Shown here: one piece after another, positions 8,021 to 16,742 of the stretch
How the letters are laid out: each line of letters opens with the position of its first letter
How positions within the stretch are numbered: the first letter of the stretch is position 1
Origin: Acidobacteria bacterium Mor1
GTDB taxonomy: Bacteria > Acidobacteriota > Polarisedimenticolia > Polarisedimenticolales > Polarisedimenticolaceae
Length of the DNA stretch: 54,482 nt
Direction of reading: 5' to 3'
Assembly (NCBI GenBank): GCA_001664505.1
Contig: CP011806.1
Location: 628,842 to 683,323 of the forward strand
Notes under the pieces: model-generated
What the model saw: the letters and a program-made list of their open reading frames with translations, nothing else
Databases searched by the model: none
What the model was told of the DNA's origin: nothing
Position numbers and translations under genes: made by a program

Positions 8021-8956
8021 TCAGCGCTTGCCGCTCTTCTCCAGGTAGGCCGAGAGCTTGTCCCGGAACGGGGGCAGGAAGAACTGTTCCCACAGGTCCC
8101 GGGCCGGGCGCGAGGTCAGGTCGTCGTAGATCCCGGTCATGCGTTTCCAGGCCGCTCCGTAGTCATGCCCCAGGAGCTGTTTGTGCTCCTGGAGGATGGC
8201 CTGATGCTCGAGTTCGGTGAGCATCGACTGGGTGCCCTTCTGGATCGCATCGTGGTACGAGAGGTTCAGGTACATGAAGAAGCGGGTGTTGTGGTTGAGG
8301 ATATCCCGCAGCGAATCGACCGAACCCTCCTTGCCGTCGAGGCACTCGCGGAAGCGGTCGCGCACGTTCTGCTGAAGGTCGGTCCACATCTGGGTGTCCA
8401 TGCCCTTCATCGAGTCGACCTCGATCTCCTTGAGCAGGGGATTGACCCCCATCATCTCGAAGTCGAGGGCGAAGCGGAGTAGCTCCCGGACCAGTTCGAA
8501 GAACCGGCCGTCGTCGTCGGGCAGGCCCAGGGCATCGACGGGGACCTCGTCCCGGCGCAGGAAGCGGCTCAGTCCCTCCCGGATACGGGGGAGCCCGTCG
8601 TCCGCTCCCGCCGTCGCCGACGAGGGTTGCTGCTTGAGCGCCTCGTTTTCCTTCAGGAGCTGCAGCACCTGGGCCTCGAGACGGGCGACCTCCGCCTTGA
8701 GGCGCTCGCTCTCCCCGCTAGGTGCAACCTCGGAGTTGCCGTCGGCGTCGCGCTGCCTGAGCTTGCCGCTGATCTCCCGTAGGGTGGAGTCCGCATCGGC
8801 AGGATCCAGGGACTGCAGGCTCTTGTCCAGATGCCGGTAGAGCTCGCTGTGCCGCCGCTTGGCCGTGTCGGAACGATGCAGGCGATGGATTTCCAGCAGC
8901 TCCTCGACCAAACGGTCTGCGGGGCTCTGGGCTCCTCCCGGGTTGCTCACGCTCAT
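8021..8956 (-). CDS. Coiled-coil protein, possibly related to the TagH C-terminal domain
   Basis: A 311-residue cytoplasmic protein starting at ATG 8956 (GAGGAT upstream). Residues about 15-75 are charged helix, 85-112 a leucine-spaced coiled coil, and 140-311 an all-helical domain with MMGVNPLLKEI at about 190-200 and, at the C-terminus, a tyrosine- and tryptophan-containing helix (HDYGAAWKRM, LWEQFFLPPF). The NPL stretch followed by a long helical domain and a terminal aromatic 'F..F' segment recalls the C-terminal domain of TagH/ImpI-type FHA proteins, but there is no FHA domain here. The gene is divergent from tssK. The similarity is weak, judged by eye; a structural scaffold unrelated to TagH is equally possible. 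Confidence 0.7.
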   Translation of the reverse strand: MSVSNPGGAQSPADRLVEELLEIHRLHRSDTAKRRHSELYRHLDKSLQSLDPADADSTLREISGKLRQRDADGNSEVAPSGESERLKAEVARLEAQVLQLLKENEALKQQPSSATAGADDGLPRIREGLSRFLRRDEVPVDALGLPDDDGRFFELVRELLRFALDFEMMGVNPLLKEIEVDSMKGMDTQMWTDLQQNVRDRFRECLDGKEGSVDSLRDILNHNTRFFMYLNLSYHDAIQKGTQSMLTELEHQAILQEHKQLLGHDYGAAWKRMTGIYDDLTSRPARDLWEQFFLPPFRDKLSAYLEKSGKR

Positions 8957-9283
8957 GGCGCATCCTCATCGAGTTCCAGGGTCGTCGGTTGCCCGAACCC
9001 GGGCCGAAGCGGCGGTGTTCGAAAGCAACCCCAATATAGTAAACTCCGCGTCCGTCATGAATCGGGCAACCCGGGCCGATTTCCCCCAGCGACGGCCTTC
9101 GAGCCGCGGGGCAGCCGGCCACAACCGCACGTCTCATGGGCACCGCCGCGGCCTCGCCGCGCCACGCGGTGCGGTGCACCCTTCCGTGAGAGTTTCCAGC
9201 CCGTTCCGCCGCTTTTCCACATGGACCGCCCGGATTTCCGGGGGCCCTACGCGCACGAGTCCTCCGAGCGCCGGTGATCATCG
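8957..9283. other. Divergent intergenic region before tssK
   Basis: There are 327 nt between the start codons of the coiled-coil gene and tssK. It contains one A/T-rich patch near 9031-9044 and is otherwise GC-rich with no convincing gene. Short open frames crossing it lack ribosome sites and recognisable protein features. Promoters for both flanking genes are expected here. Confidence 0.6.
9033..9061 (-). promoter_or_regulatory. Candidate promoter for the coiled-coil gene
   Basis: On the minus strand TTCATG (9061-9056) and TATATT (9038-9033) are 17 nt apart, placing a start site about 70 nt before ATG 8956. The -35 is weak; the -10 differs from consensus at one base. The overlapping plus-strand sequence TATAGT could act toward tssK. 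Confidence 0.35.
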
Positions 9284-10606
9284 ATGAAGTTTCTCAATCC
9301 GATTCGCTGGAACGAGGGCCTGTTCATGCGCCCTCATCACTTGCAGCACCACGACCTGTTTCTAGAGGCCCGGGAAGCGACCCGCTTCGCCGCCCTGGAC
9401 AACCAGAACTGGGGGCTGACGAAACTGCAATTCGACGAGGAGTCGCTGCAGAACTTCGTGCTGAGCGTCCGCGAGCTGCAGGCGATCCTGCCCGACGGCA
9501 CTCTGGTCGACGCCCCGGGGAACGCGCTGGTCCCCAACCGCTCGCTCGAAGAAGCGATGTCCGACGTCGGGCAGCAGCTGACGGTGTTCATCGGGCTTCG
9601 GCGGCCCGAGGAGCAGGTGCCTCAGACCTCTTCGGGAGGGGGGGACGCCCAGACCCGTTTCATCGCGGCCCAGCGTGAGGTCTACGACCTGGACGCGGGC
9701 CGGGATCCGGCGCCGATCGAGGTGCTGCAGTACAACCTGCGCCTGTTCCTCGGCGATGAGCCGGCCAACGGTTTCGAGGTCATGCCCATCGCGAGCCTCG
9801 AGCGCACCGGAGACCGCACCCGGCCGGTCAAGGTCAACCTGGACTTCGCTCCGCCGACCCTGGTCCTCGCCGCCTCGGAGGCGTTGTGGGAGAGCGCCCG
9901 GGCGGTGGTCGAACGGGTCGTCCTCACCGTGCGGGAGTTGCGCGAAAAGCTGGCCGGCGCCGATCCCGAGCCCAAGATTCTGTACCAGGCGCTCTCGGGC
10001 TACCTGCCGGTCCTGAAGGACATGGTGCAAGACGGCCAGGTCCATCCCCGACGGGTCTATCACGAGATTGCCCGGCTTTGCGGTGCGCTCTACTACCGAG
10101 AAAAGAGCGGCCAGATTTCCGACGAGATCCCGCACTACGACCATCGACGGCCGATGGCGGTGTTCGAGTGGTTGCGGCAGCGGGTGTTCGAGCTGACCGA
10201 GGTCAAACTGCGTGAGCCCTTCCGCCGGGTGCCGATGTCCAGGAGCGAAGATCTCTACCAGGTGGCGCTGCCCGACGAGGCCAAGGCTGCCGGGGTGCGC
10301 TTCTTCCTGGAGGTTCACGCCGACGACTCGCAGCCGCGTCTGCGGGTGATGTTGATGGGGGCGAAGATCAGCAATCCGGACCGCCTGGCGACCCTGCGCG
10401 ACTTCGCGCTCCCGGGTGTGCCGACCGAGTTGCTGCCGGGCCCGCCGCCGGAGTTGCCGCCGGGCCAGACGGCAACCTTCTTTCGCATGAAGACCGAGCA
10501 CGAGGAGTGGGGCACCCACGTGGTGCCTGCGGGGAGTCTGACGGTGTTCATCCTCAACGCACCCGAGGACGTCCAACTCAATCTCATCATGGTGTTGCCG
10601 GAATAG
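9284..10606 (+). CDS. tssK: T6SS baseplate protein TssK
   Basis: A 440-residue protein with the diagnostic TssK/ImpJ/VasE opening (IRWNEGLFMRPHHLQHHD, about residues 7-24) and the full family length. TssK is a trimeric cytoplasmic baseplate component that links TssE/F/G to the TssL-TssM membrane complex. The N-terminal beta-sandwich shoulder, the helical middle (about 200-310) and the C-terminal head, which binds TssL, can all be accommodated. ATG 9284 has no good ribosome site upstream, but the start is fixed by the family N-terminus. It leads the tssK-tssL-tssM-tagF operon; tssL begins 24 nt downstream. Confidence 0.95.
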   Translation: MKFLNPIRWNEGLFMRPHHLQHHDLFLEAREATRFAALDNQNWGLTKLQFDEESLQNFVLSVRELQAILPDGTLVDAPGNALVPNRSLEEAMSDVGQQLTVFIGLRRPEEQVPQTSSGGGDAQTRFIAAQREVYDLDAGRDPAPIEVLQYNLRLFLGDEPANGFEVMPIASLERTGDRTRPVKVNLDFAPPTLVLAASEALWESARAVVERVVLTVRELREKLAGADPEPKILYQALSGYLPVLKDMVQDGQVHPRRVYHEIARLCGALYYREKSGQISDEIPHYDHRRPMAVFEWLRQRVFELTEVKLREPFRRVPMSRSEDLYQVALPDEAKAAGVRFFLEVHADDSQPRLRVMLMGAKISNPDRLATLRDFALPGVPTELLPGPPPELPPGQTATFFRMKTEHEEWGTHVVPAGSLTVFILNAPEDVQLNLIMVLPE

Positions 10607-10630
10607 GCCCCTCGGGGCTCAGGAGTGACC

Positions 10631-11623
10631 ATGGCTTTCCGAGGTTCCCGTGGACGGGGCCGCCGGCCCGGTCGCCGGCCGCGGTTCGAAGACGAATCCT
10701 TCGAGGAAGAGACCTACGAGGAAGACTCGTGGGACGAGGACGATTCCCCGGCGAAGTCCCGGCGCAAGCGCTCCGGGGGGCGCCGCGGTGCGGCCGCGGG
10801 AGAATCCCGGGGTGGCAAGTTCGACTGGGGTGCCCTCGACGACGAGGACTCGGTCGAGGAGGAAGCGCCCTACGAGGCGGCGCCACGGCCGTCCTCCCGG
10901 CGTTCGCGAGGCCGCAAGCCCGAGACGAAGCGGCGCAAGAACCTGATGGATCTCTGCACGCCGGTCTTCGGCTTCGCCTCGATGTTGCCCCGGGAAGAGG
11001 GGGGCGGAGAGCCGACCTACGCCCAGTACCGCCAGGAGGTGGTGGATTCCCTGCGCCGGTTGGAGCAGGAGGCCGAGGACAACGGGATCGAACGTGAAGA
11101 TGCGTCGGCGGCTGCCTATGCCCTCGCGCTCTTCATCGACGAACAGGTCCTGAGTTCCGCCTGGACCGCCAAGACCAACTGGGCGGCCGAACCGCTGGCG
11201 ATCCTGATCCACCAGGACCCCGAAGGGGGCGTCAACTTCTATCGCCGGCTAGACGCCCTTGGAGACCGCCAGCAAGCGGCGAAAGAGGTCTACCTGGTCT
11301 GTCTGGCCCTGGGCTTCCGCGGCAAGTTCGCCGAGATGGAGCCGGCGCAGCAGGCGGCCAAGATCGACGAGATCAAGAAAGGGCTGTTGCGGGAGATCAA
11401 CCCCGCGGGCATGGACCGCAAGGAGTTCCTGTTCGGTGACGCCTATCGGGAAGCGGCTCCGGTCGAGGACGAGGTGCCGCCGCCGCCGAAGTGGTGGTTG
11501 TGGGCCAGTCTCGGCATTGTCGGGTTCGCCCTGGTGGTCTGGGTACTCCTGTTCTGGTGGGCCGGGGTCAGTCCCGATCCCGCCGAGAAGGTGCTCCGCG
11601 GTCTTCAGGAGGTGCAATCGTGA
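10631..11623 (+). CDS. tssL: T6SS inner-membrane protein TssL (DotU/IcmH type)
   Basis: A 330-residue protein. ATG 10631 sits 6 nt after AGGAG; a GTG six nt earlier overlaps that site and is unlikely. Residues 1-103 are an unusual extension of alternating Arg/Gly-rich and Glu/Asp-rich stretches, probably disordered. From about 104 the DotU domain follows (LMDLCTPVFGF, then LALFIDEQVLS..W at about 162-178). A single transmembrane helix lies at about 283-308 with only a short periplasmic tail, so it lacks the peptidoglycan-binding OmpA-like domain found in some TssL. It forms the membrane complex with TssM and docks TssK. The GTGA overlap with tssM implies translational coupling. Confidence 0.94.
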   Translation: MAFRGSRGRGRRPGRRPRFEDESFEEETYEEDSWDEDDSPAKSRRKRSGGRRGAAAGESRGGKFDWGALDDEDSVEEEAPYEAAPRPSSRRSRGRKPETKRRKNLMDLCTPVFGFASMLPREEGGGEPTYAQYRQEVVDSLRRLEQEAEDNGIEREDASAAAYALALFIDEQVLSSAWTAKTNWAAEPLAILIHQDPEGGVNFYRRLDALGDRQQAAKEVYLVCLALGFRGKFAEMEPAQQAAKIDEIKKGLLREINPAGMDRKEFLFGDAYREAAPVEDEVPPPPKWWLWASLGIVGFALVVWVLLFWWAGVSPDPAEKVLRGLQEVQS

Positions 11624-14600
11624 AGGGCCGACTGATGGCCGCGTTGGTGCCCGCCGGCGCCCTCGGTGCGCTCTTCGGCGCCGGGTGGTGGGGTCAGAAG
11701 CAGGGCTTCATCGCCGAGAACGTCTGGTTCTTCCTCTGGCCTTCCCTGGTTGCGGTCGGCTTCCTGGCCTTCTCGGTTGCCGCCTTCCTGATGGGGTTCC
11801 GCCGCTGGCTGTGGCCCCTGGGAACCGGCTTCATCGTGCAGACCGTGGGCGTGCTGCTGCTGGCGTCGATGACCTTCGACCGGCCAGTCGAACCGTTGAT
11901 CTACACCCTGGTCGCCGTCGGGATCGTCCTGGCGATCATGGGCGGAGTCTGGTTGACCCGTTTTCTGCGGGCGCGCTGGCTCGAGCGTCACATGCTGGCC
12001 GGCATGGACTCCGGGGGAATCGACCCCAAGGAGCTCGAGCGCATCCGCAACGACATGGTCCAGGCTCTCGAGATGCTCCGCCGGGCGGGTCGCGGCCGCA
12101 ACGCGATCTACGAGCTTCCCTGGTTCCTGGTCATCGGGCGGCCTGCGGCGGGCAAGACCGTCGCGATCAAGAACTCCGGGCTGGGCCTGCCGGTGCGCAA
12201 GGATTGGACCAAGGGAGTCGGCGGCACCTACACCTGCGACTGGTTCTTCACCAACGACCTGATCTTCATGGATACCCCGGGAAAGTGGGTCCAGGAAGGG
12301 GTCAACGAGGAATCGAAGGCCAAGTGGGAACAGCTGCTGCGCTTGTTGCGCAAGTACCGCGGTCGCCGTCCGATGGACGGCCTGGTGGTGCTGGTGCCCG
12401 CCGACGATCTGCTGGGGCTCAGCGAGCGGGAGATCCAGGACCAGGCGGCCAACATCCGCGAGTGCATCGACCTGCTGCACCATGAACTCTCGTTCCGGAT
12501 TCCGGTCTACCTGCTGGTCAGCAAGTCCGACCTGGTGGAGGGCTTCGTCGACTTCTTCCGCGGCCTGCCGGCCAAGCGGCGCAGCGAGATGCTGGGCTGG
12601 AGCAACGACGATCCGAACCGCCAGAACGTCGGCGGCATGGTGCGCAAAGGGCTCGGCCGGCTGCAGCGGCAGCTCGAGCAGTACCGGTTGGAGATGCTCG
12701 GCAACGTGGCGGCGATCAGCCGTTCCCGGCGCCTGTTCCAGTTCACCGAGGAGTTCAAGCGGCTGAGTTCACCGCTGAGCGCCTTCGCCGAGGTCCTGTT
12801 CCATCAGGATCCGTCCAACGAGACACCGGTGTTCCGCGGTTTCTACTTCACCAGCGGAACCCAGGGCGAGGGGTCGCCGATCGGCCGCGCCATGTCCGAC
12901 ATGGCACGCAACCTGGGCATCCCGGTTCAGACTTCCTCCTCTTCCTCGGACGAGCCGAAGCGAAGCTACTTCCTGCTCGACCTGTTCCGCGACCTGATGG
13001 TCGGCGACGAGGGGCTGGTCGGCCGCACCGCCAGGCACTGGTGGCGCCAGCGGCGCAACACGATGATCGGAGCTTTCCTGCCTGCGGGTATCGCCGGCAC
13101 GCTGTTGCTGCTCTCGATCGTTGCCCTGTTCTGGAACAAGGGCACCTATTCCCGCATGCAGAGCCGGGTGCCGGAGATCGTGCAGACCCTGCGTAGCGCC
13201 CCGGACCTGGGGACGATGCTCGAGTCGGGCGAGGGGGAAAGCGAGATCGCGGCCGAACTCGGCCGCCGGCTGGCGCTGACCGACGAGTTGCGCCAGTACC
13301 ACCGGCGCCTGACCGGCTTCAATCCGTTCCGGCGTTTCGGCATGCGCCGGGCCGGCGACCTGGCCGACGTGACCTTCGATGTCTTCCACGAACAGCTCGA
13401 CCGCTCGGTCCTGCGGCCGACTCTGGAGCGTGCCGAGGCGATGGCGCGAGGCGCGGCAGGGGAGAGTTGCCCCGAGCGGGTCGATGTGCTCCAGAGCGTG
13501 GTCTGGCTGCGCATGGGACGGCGCTTCGATTCGGTGCGGGAGGACATGGCCGGCTTCGACCGGGTCTGGGGGCTGCAGAACCCCGCCGCGGCCCAGGATC
13601 CGCGGGACAACCTGCGCCTGCAGTTTGCCTATCTGGTGCAGCGGGACCCCTCGGGCGAACCCGGGCGCCTGCTGCGCGGCTTCAGCATCTCCTCGATCGT
13701 GGACAGCATCCGTTCCGACTGCGACCTCGAGGGTTCGGGATCGGCGCTGGAGCGCTACGGCGATTTCCAGCAGGCCTGCCTGGCCGCGGCCAGCCCGACC
13801 GAGCTCCAGCAGTGCGACGAGCGGCTGCGTGACGCGCTGGCCTGGGAGCAGGCCGAGTACGACCGCTTCGCCGAGAACATCGAAAGCCTGCGAACCGACC
13901 TACGGGAATTGCGCGCCGAAGAGCCCGAGGCCAAGACGGCGCTGGATGCGCTCGAAGGGATGAAGCTCAGCGAGAGCGACACCCGTAACTGCGTGCTGCA
14001 GTTCGCCAACGAGATCCTGCCCGACATCCAGAACTTCGCGATGCAGGAGGAGATGCTCCAGATCTGCCGTGACACCGTGGGCAACGTGGCGAACCGGGCG
14101 GCCAAGTACGCCAAGCGCAACGAGATCCTCGGCGAACAGGAAGCCTCCCTCGAGACCCAGGGTGAGGACCTCAAGGCGTTGATGGCCAACTACAACATCG
14201 CCTGCCGCGGCGAGATGCCCGCCCTCGGATTCCGCCGCCTGGAGTTCGAGACCCTTAAGGCGGTCTCCTTCGGCTACCGTCGCGAAGCCTGTATCGGCTT
14301 CCGGGAAGCGCCGGCGCCAGCACGGCAGGCCCAGGCCGCTCCGGCTCCCCCGCGGCGGAAGGCTCCGCCCCGGCCCAGGCGGGCCAGCTTCGCCGGATTC
14401 GAGGCGCCGCGATTCCCCTCGGGGACCTATACCGCCGACGGTTGGCGGGCCAGGAAAGAGGAATGGATGGCCCGCTGGGAAGGGGAAGCCGGTATTGCCA
14501 GCGGCAGCCAGCAGGCCTACAAGGAAACCGAGATCCGGCGGGAGATCGGGAGCTACGTCTCCTCCTTCACCGCGAACTGGCTGCGCTACCTGGACTCCCT

Positions 14601-15807
14601 GGCCCTGGCCAAACGGAAGAGCGGCGTGTCGGAGTGGCTGCAGGACCGTGGGACCTCGCCGCACTACAAGACCCTTCTGGGCAAACCTGCCACCGCGCTG
14701 GCCGCGGTGTCCGCCGAGGCCGCGGCTCCCTTCGAGGACCTGGGGCCACGGCTGGAACCGCTGCGTGGCGTCAGCGACTTCGCCGACGCCAAGCTCGGGG
14801 ACTACCAGAGCCGCCTGACGGAAGTCGCCGGCGACCTGGCCCAGTGCGAGGAAGATCCGGCGTTCTACTCGAGCTACCGCAGGAGCTTCGCCGCGGGTTC
14901 CGGGGACAACTCCCTGGCCCAGGCGATCAAATGGGTCGAGCGGGAAGCGGGGCCGGGACTGGCCCAGGGCAAGCTCAAGACCCTGCTGATGGCGCCCCTC
15001 GACGAGGCGCAGTCCTTCGTGCTCAGCGGCGACAACCTGTCCAAGACCCTTTGGTCGGAGCTGCGGCGAATCTACGACGGCGAGACCCGGGCCCTGATGC
15101 CCTTCGCCGGTGACCCCGGCGCCGAAGGGCTGGCCGACGACGAGACCATGGTCGCGCTCTTCGGCGGCGACTCGGGCATCGTGTCAAAGCTGGGTGAGGT
15201 TTCCTCGGAGCTCGGCCCCCAGGCCTCCGCCTGGTTCGCCCGGGCGAGCGAGATCTCCGATGCCTTGTTCGAGAAGGACACCGATCGGTTCAAGCCGGTG
15301 CGGGTCCGGCTCGAGGTCGACGAGATCACCTTCGAACCGGAGAAGCTGGGCAAGGATCAACAGGTCGGACGCCTGTGGATCTATCTCGGTGGCGACGCCG
15401 AGATGAAGTGGGACGGCGACGAACTGGAGCAGGCCGGCGCGCCGCCGAAGTCCGGGACGTTCCAGTTGTTCGGTGACGACAAGAGCGACAACGCCTTCGT
15501 CCGGGCCTTCGTGGCCGAACGGAAGGGGTTCTTCAAACGGATCATCGGCAAGGACTTCGGCGATATGGAGCCCAACGAGATGGGGGCCGAGCAGGGCGCC
15601 TGGGCTCCTCTGAAAACCCTGGCCGCCGGAGGGGGCGCGTCTTCGGGAGAGGGCGGAACACTCCGCTACCGCACCGAGGTGCAGATCTCCAAGAAGAAGG
15701 TCGGCGCCATCGACTTCCAGTTGCGCTGGACCGGGAAGGACGCGGCGACCCTGATCGGGTTGCTCGGCGACGGGCTGGCTTCACCGCCGGCGGCCCACAC
15801 CGACTAG
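11620..15807 (+). CDS. tssM: T6SS membrane-complex protein TssM (IcmF type)
   Basis: A 1395-residue protein. The GTG at 11620 overlaps the tssL stop (GTGA) and has AGGAGG 7 nt upstream. Hydrophobic helices lie within residues 1-120. An IcmF NTPase domain follows, with Walker A GRPAAGKT (173-180) and Walker B-like FMDTPG (D218). Another membrane helix at about 480-505 leads into a large periplasmic region that ends near 1300-1395 with the beta-rich TssM C-terminal domain. A Pro/Ala/Arg-rich linker (about 905-925) splits the periplasmic part. TssM spans the inner membrane and, with TssJ and TssL, anchors the apparatus to the outer membrane. No tssJ lipoprotein gene is visible beside it. Motif set, length and neighbours agree. 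Confidence 0.96.
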   Translation: MKGRLMAALVPAGALGALFGAGWWGQKQGFIAENVWFFLWPSLVAVGFLAFSVAAFLMGFRRWLWPLGTGFIVQTVGVLLLASMTFDRPVEPLIYTLVAVGIVLAIMGGVWLTRFLRARWLERHMLAGMDSGGIDPKELERIRNDMVQALEMLRRAGRGRNAIYELPWFLVIGRPAAGKTVAIKNSGLGLPVRKDWTKGVGGTYTCDWFFTNDLIFMDTPGKWVQEGVNEESKAKWEQLLRLLRKYRGRRPMDGLVVLVPADDLLGLSEREIQDQAANIRECIDLLHHELSFRIPVYLLVSKSDLVEGFVDFFRGLPAKRRSEMLGWSNDDPNRQNVGGMVRKGLGRLQRQLEQYRLEMLGNVAAISRSRRLFQFTEEFKRLSSPLSAFAEVLFHQDPSNETPVFRGFYFTSGTQGEGSPIGRAMSDMARNLGIPVQTSSSSSDEPKRSYFLLDLFRDLMVGDEGLVGRTARHWWRQRRNTMIGAFLPAGIAGTLLLLSIVALFWNKGTYSRMQSRVPEIVQTLRSAPDLGTMLESGEGESEIAAELGRRLALTDELRQYHRRLTGFNPFRRFGMRRAGDLADVTFDVFHEQLDRSVLRPTLERAEAMARGAAGESCPERVDVLQSVVWLRMGRRFDSVREDMAGFDRVWGLQNPAAAQDPRDNLRLQFAYLVQRDPSGEPGRLLRGFSISSIVDSIRSDCDLEGSGSALERYGDFQQACLAAASPTELQQCDERLRDALAWEQAEYDRFAENIESLRTDLRELRAEEPEAKTALDALEGMKLSESDTRNCVLQFANEILPDIQNFAMQEEMLQICRDTVGNVANRAAKYAKRNEILGEQEASLETQGEDLKALMANYNIACRGEMPALGFRRLEFETLKAVSFGYRREACIGFREAPAPARQAQAAPAPPRRKAPPRPRRASFAGFEAPRFPSGTYTADGWRARKEEWMARWEGEAGIASGSQQAYKETEIRREIGSYVSSFTANWLRYLDSLALAKRKSGVSEWLQDRGTSPHYKTLLGKPATALAAVSAEAAAPFEDLGPRLEPLRGVSDFADAKLGDYQSRLTEVAGDLAQCEEDPAFYSSYRRSFAAGSGDNSLAQAIKWVEREAGPGLAQGKLKTLLMAPLDEAQSFVLSGDNLSKTLWSELRRIYDGETRALMPFAGDPGAEGLADDETMVALFGGDSGIVSKLGEVSSELGPQASAWFARASEISDALFEKDTDRFKPVRVRLEVDEITFEPEKLGKDQQVGRLWIYLGGDAEMKWDGDELEQAGAPPKSGTFQLFGDDKSDNAFVRAFVAERKGFFKRIIGKDFGDMEPNEMGAEQGAWAPLKTLAAGGGASSGEGGTLRYRTEVQISKKKVGAIDFQLRWTGKDAATLIGLLGDGLASPPAAHTD

Positions 15808-15810
15808 GCC

Positions 15811-16710
15811 ATGGCGAACCAGTACCTACCGCTCGGCTGTTTCGGCAAGGTGCCCTGTTGGCGTGAGCACGTCGAACGGGGCGTTTCCCAGCGGTCGTCC
15901 CGAGGCTTCCGGGAGTGGTTACGCCAGGGGAGGGCCCTGGCGACCGAGGGGGATGAGCAATCGGATTTCCTCGAATCCCGGGGGCAGCGCTTCCTGATCG
16001 CGCCCCCCGGGTCGCCGGAGGTCTGCGCAGGAGTCATCGCGGGGAGCCACGACCAGGCCAACCGGCCCTACCCGCTGGTGGTCCTGACCCATATCCCGCG
16101 GCGGCTGTACGGCCGCCATTTCGCCTTATTGCCTTTCGGCCTCGGCCCGGTCTGGGAAGCTCTTGAAGACGAGTGGCAGGCGCTTCACGGGGCCGCCAGC
16201 CATGCCGACCTCGAAGGCCGCCTGGACGAGGCGGAGATCCCGGCGCCGCTGCCGCCGGGGGATCTTCGGGGCCCCTACCAGGGTGCGCTGCAGGATTCGA
16301 TGTCGCGGATCTTCGAACGGAGTGACGGGGCGACTCTCGGAGGCCTGCTCGTCGACCTCCCCGAGGCGCTGGGGGGAATCAAGCGCCACAACGGCAGCGG
16401 CGTCACCCTGGTGTTGCCCGCGTCGGAGGAGCCCGAGGACTCGGGGTTCGAGGCCTCGTTCTGGGTCGAGTGGATCAACCGCCAGTTCCTGCTCCGGCGC
16501 TACGAGCCGTCGATCTTCATCGACGCCGAGAGCGGAGCGGGGGACGCCCGGATCCGCCTGGTCTACGGCGAACTGGATGAGAGCCACTACGCGGCGGTGC
16601 TGTCGGGCGCCCCGGAGGCGGCAGGGGTGCTTCGAACGGGGCACGGCGAGGGAGCAGGCGGGGAAACGGCGGCCGGCTCGTTCTCCGACTTTCTCAAGCG
16701 AAAGGTGTAG
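15811..16710 (+). CDS. tagF: T6SS-associated protein TagF
   Basis: A 299-residue protein starting 4 nt after the tssM stop. The N-terminus GCFGKVPCWREHVER fits the TagF (DUF2094) signature 'G.FGK.P..GDF', with Cys-Trp here where many members have Gly-Asp. TagF is a post-translational negative regulator that sequesters Fha/ClpV-side components until the PpkA pathway relieves it. Its presence next to a kinase strengthens the idea of phosphorylation-controlled secretion. It is the last gene of the tssK operon and converges with pckA across 32 nt. It seems complete, with the extra C-terminal region (about 200-299) typical of TagF. Confidence 0.88.
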   Translation: MANQYLPLGCFGKVPCWREHVERGVSQRSSRGFREWLRQGRALATEGDEQSDFLESRGQRFLIAPPGSPEVCAGVIAGSHDQANRPYPLVVLTHIPRRLYGRHFALLPFGLGPVWEALEDEWQALHGAASHADLEGRLDEAEIPAPLPPGDLRGPYQGALQDSMSRIFERSDGATLGGLLVDLPEALGGIKRHNGSGVTLVLPASEEPEDSGFEASFWVEWINRQFLLRRYEPSIFIDAESGAGDARIRLVYGELDESHYAAVLSGAPEAAGVLRTGHGEGAGGETAAGSFSDFLKRKV

Positions 16711-16742
16711 TTCCGAACGCTGTCCGGGTCCGAGCCGCAGTC

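Noticed and set aside
8831-9287. Three short plus-strand frames in the tssK upstream region
   Set aside because: They mainly shadow the coiled-coil gene or are Arg/Ser/Pro-rich without a start signal.
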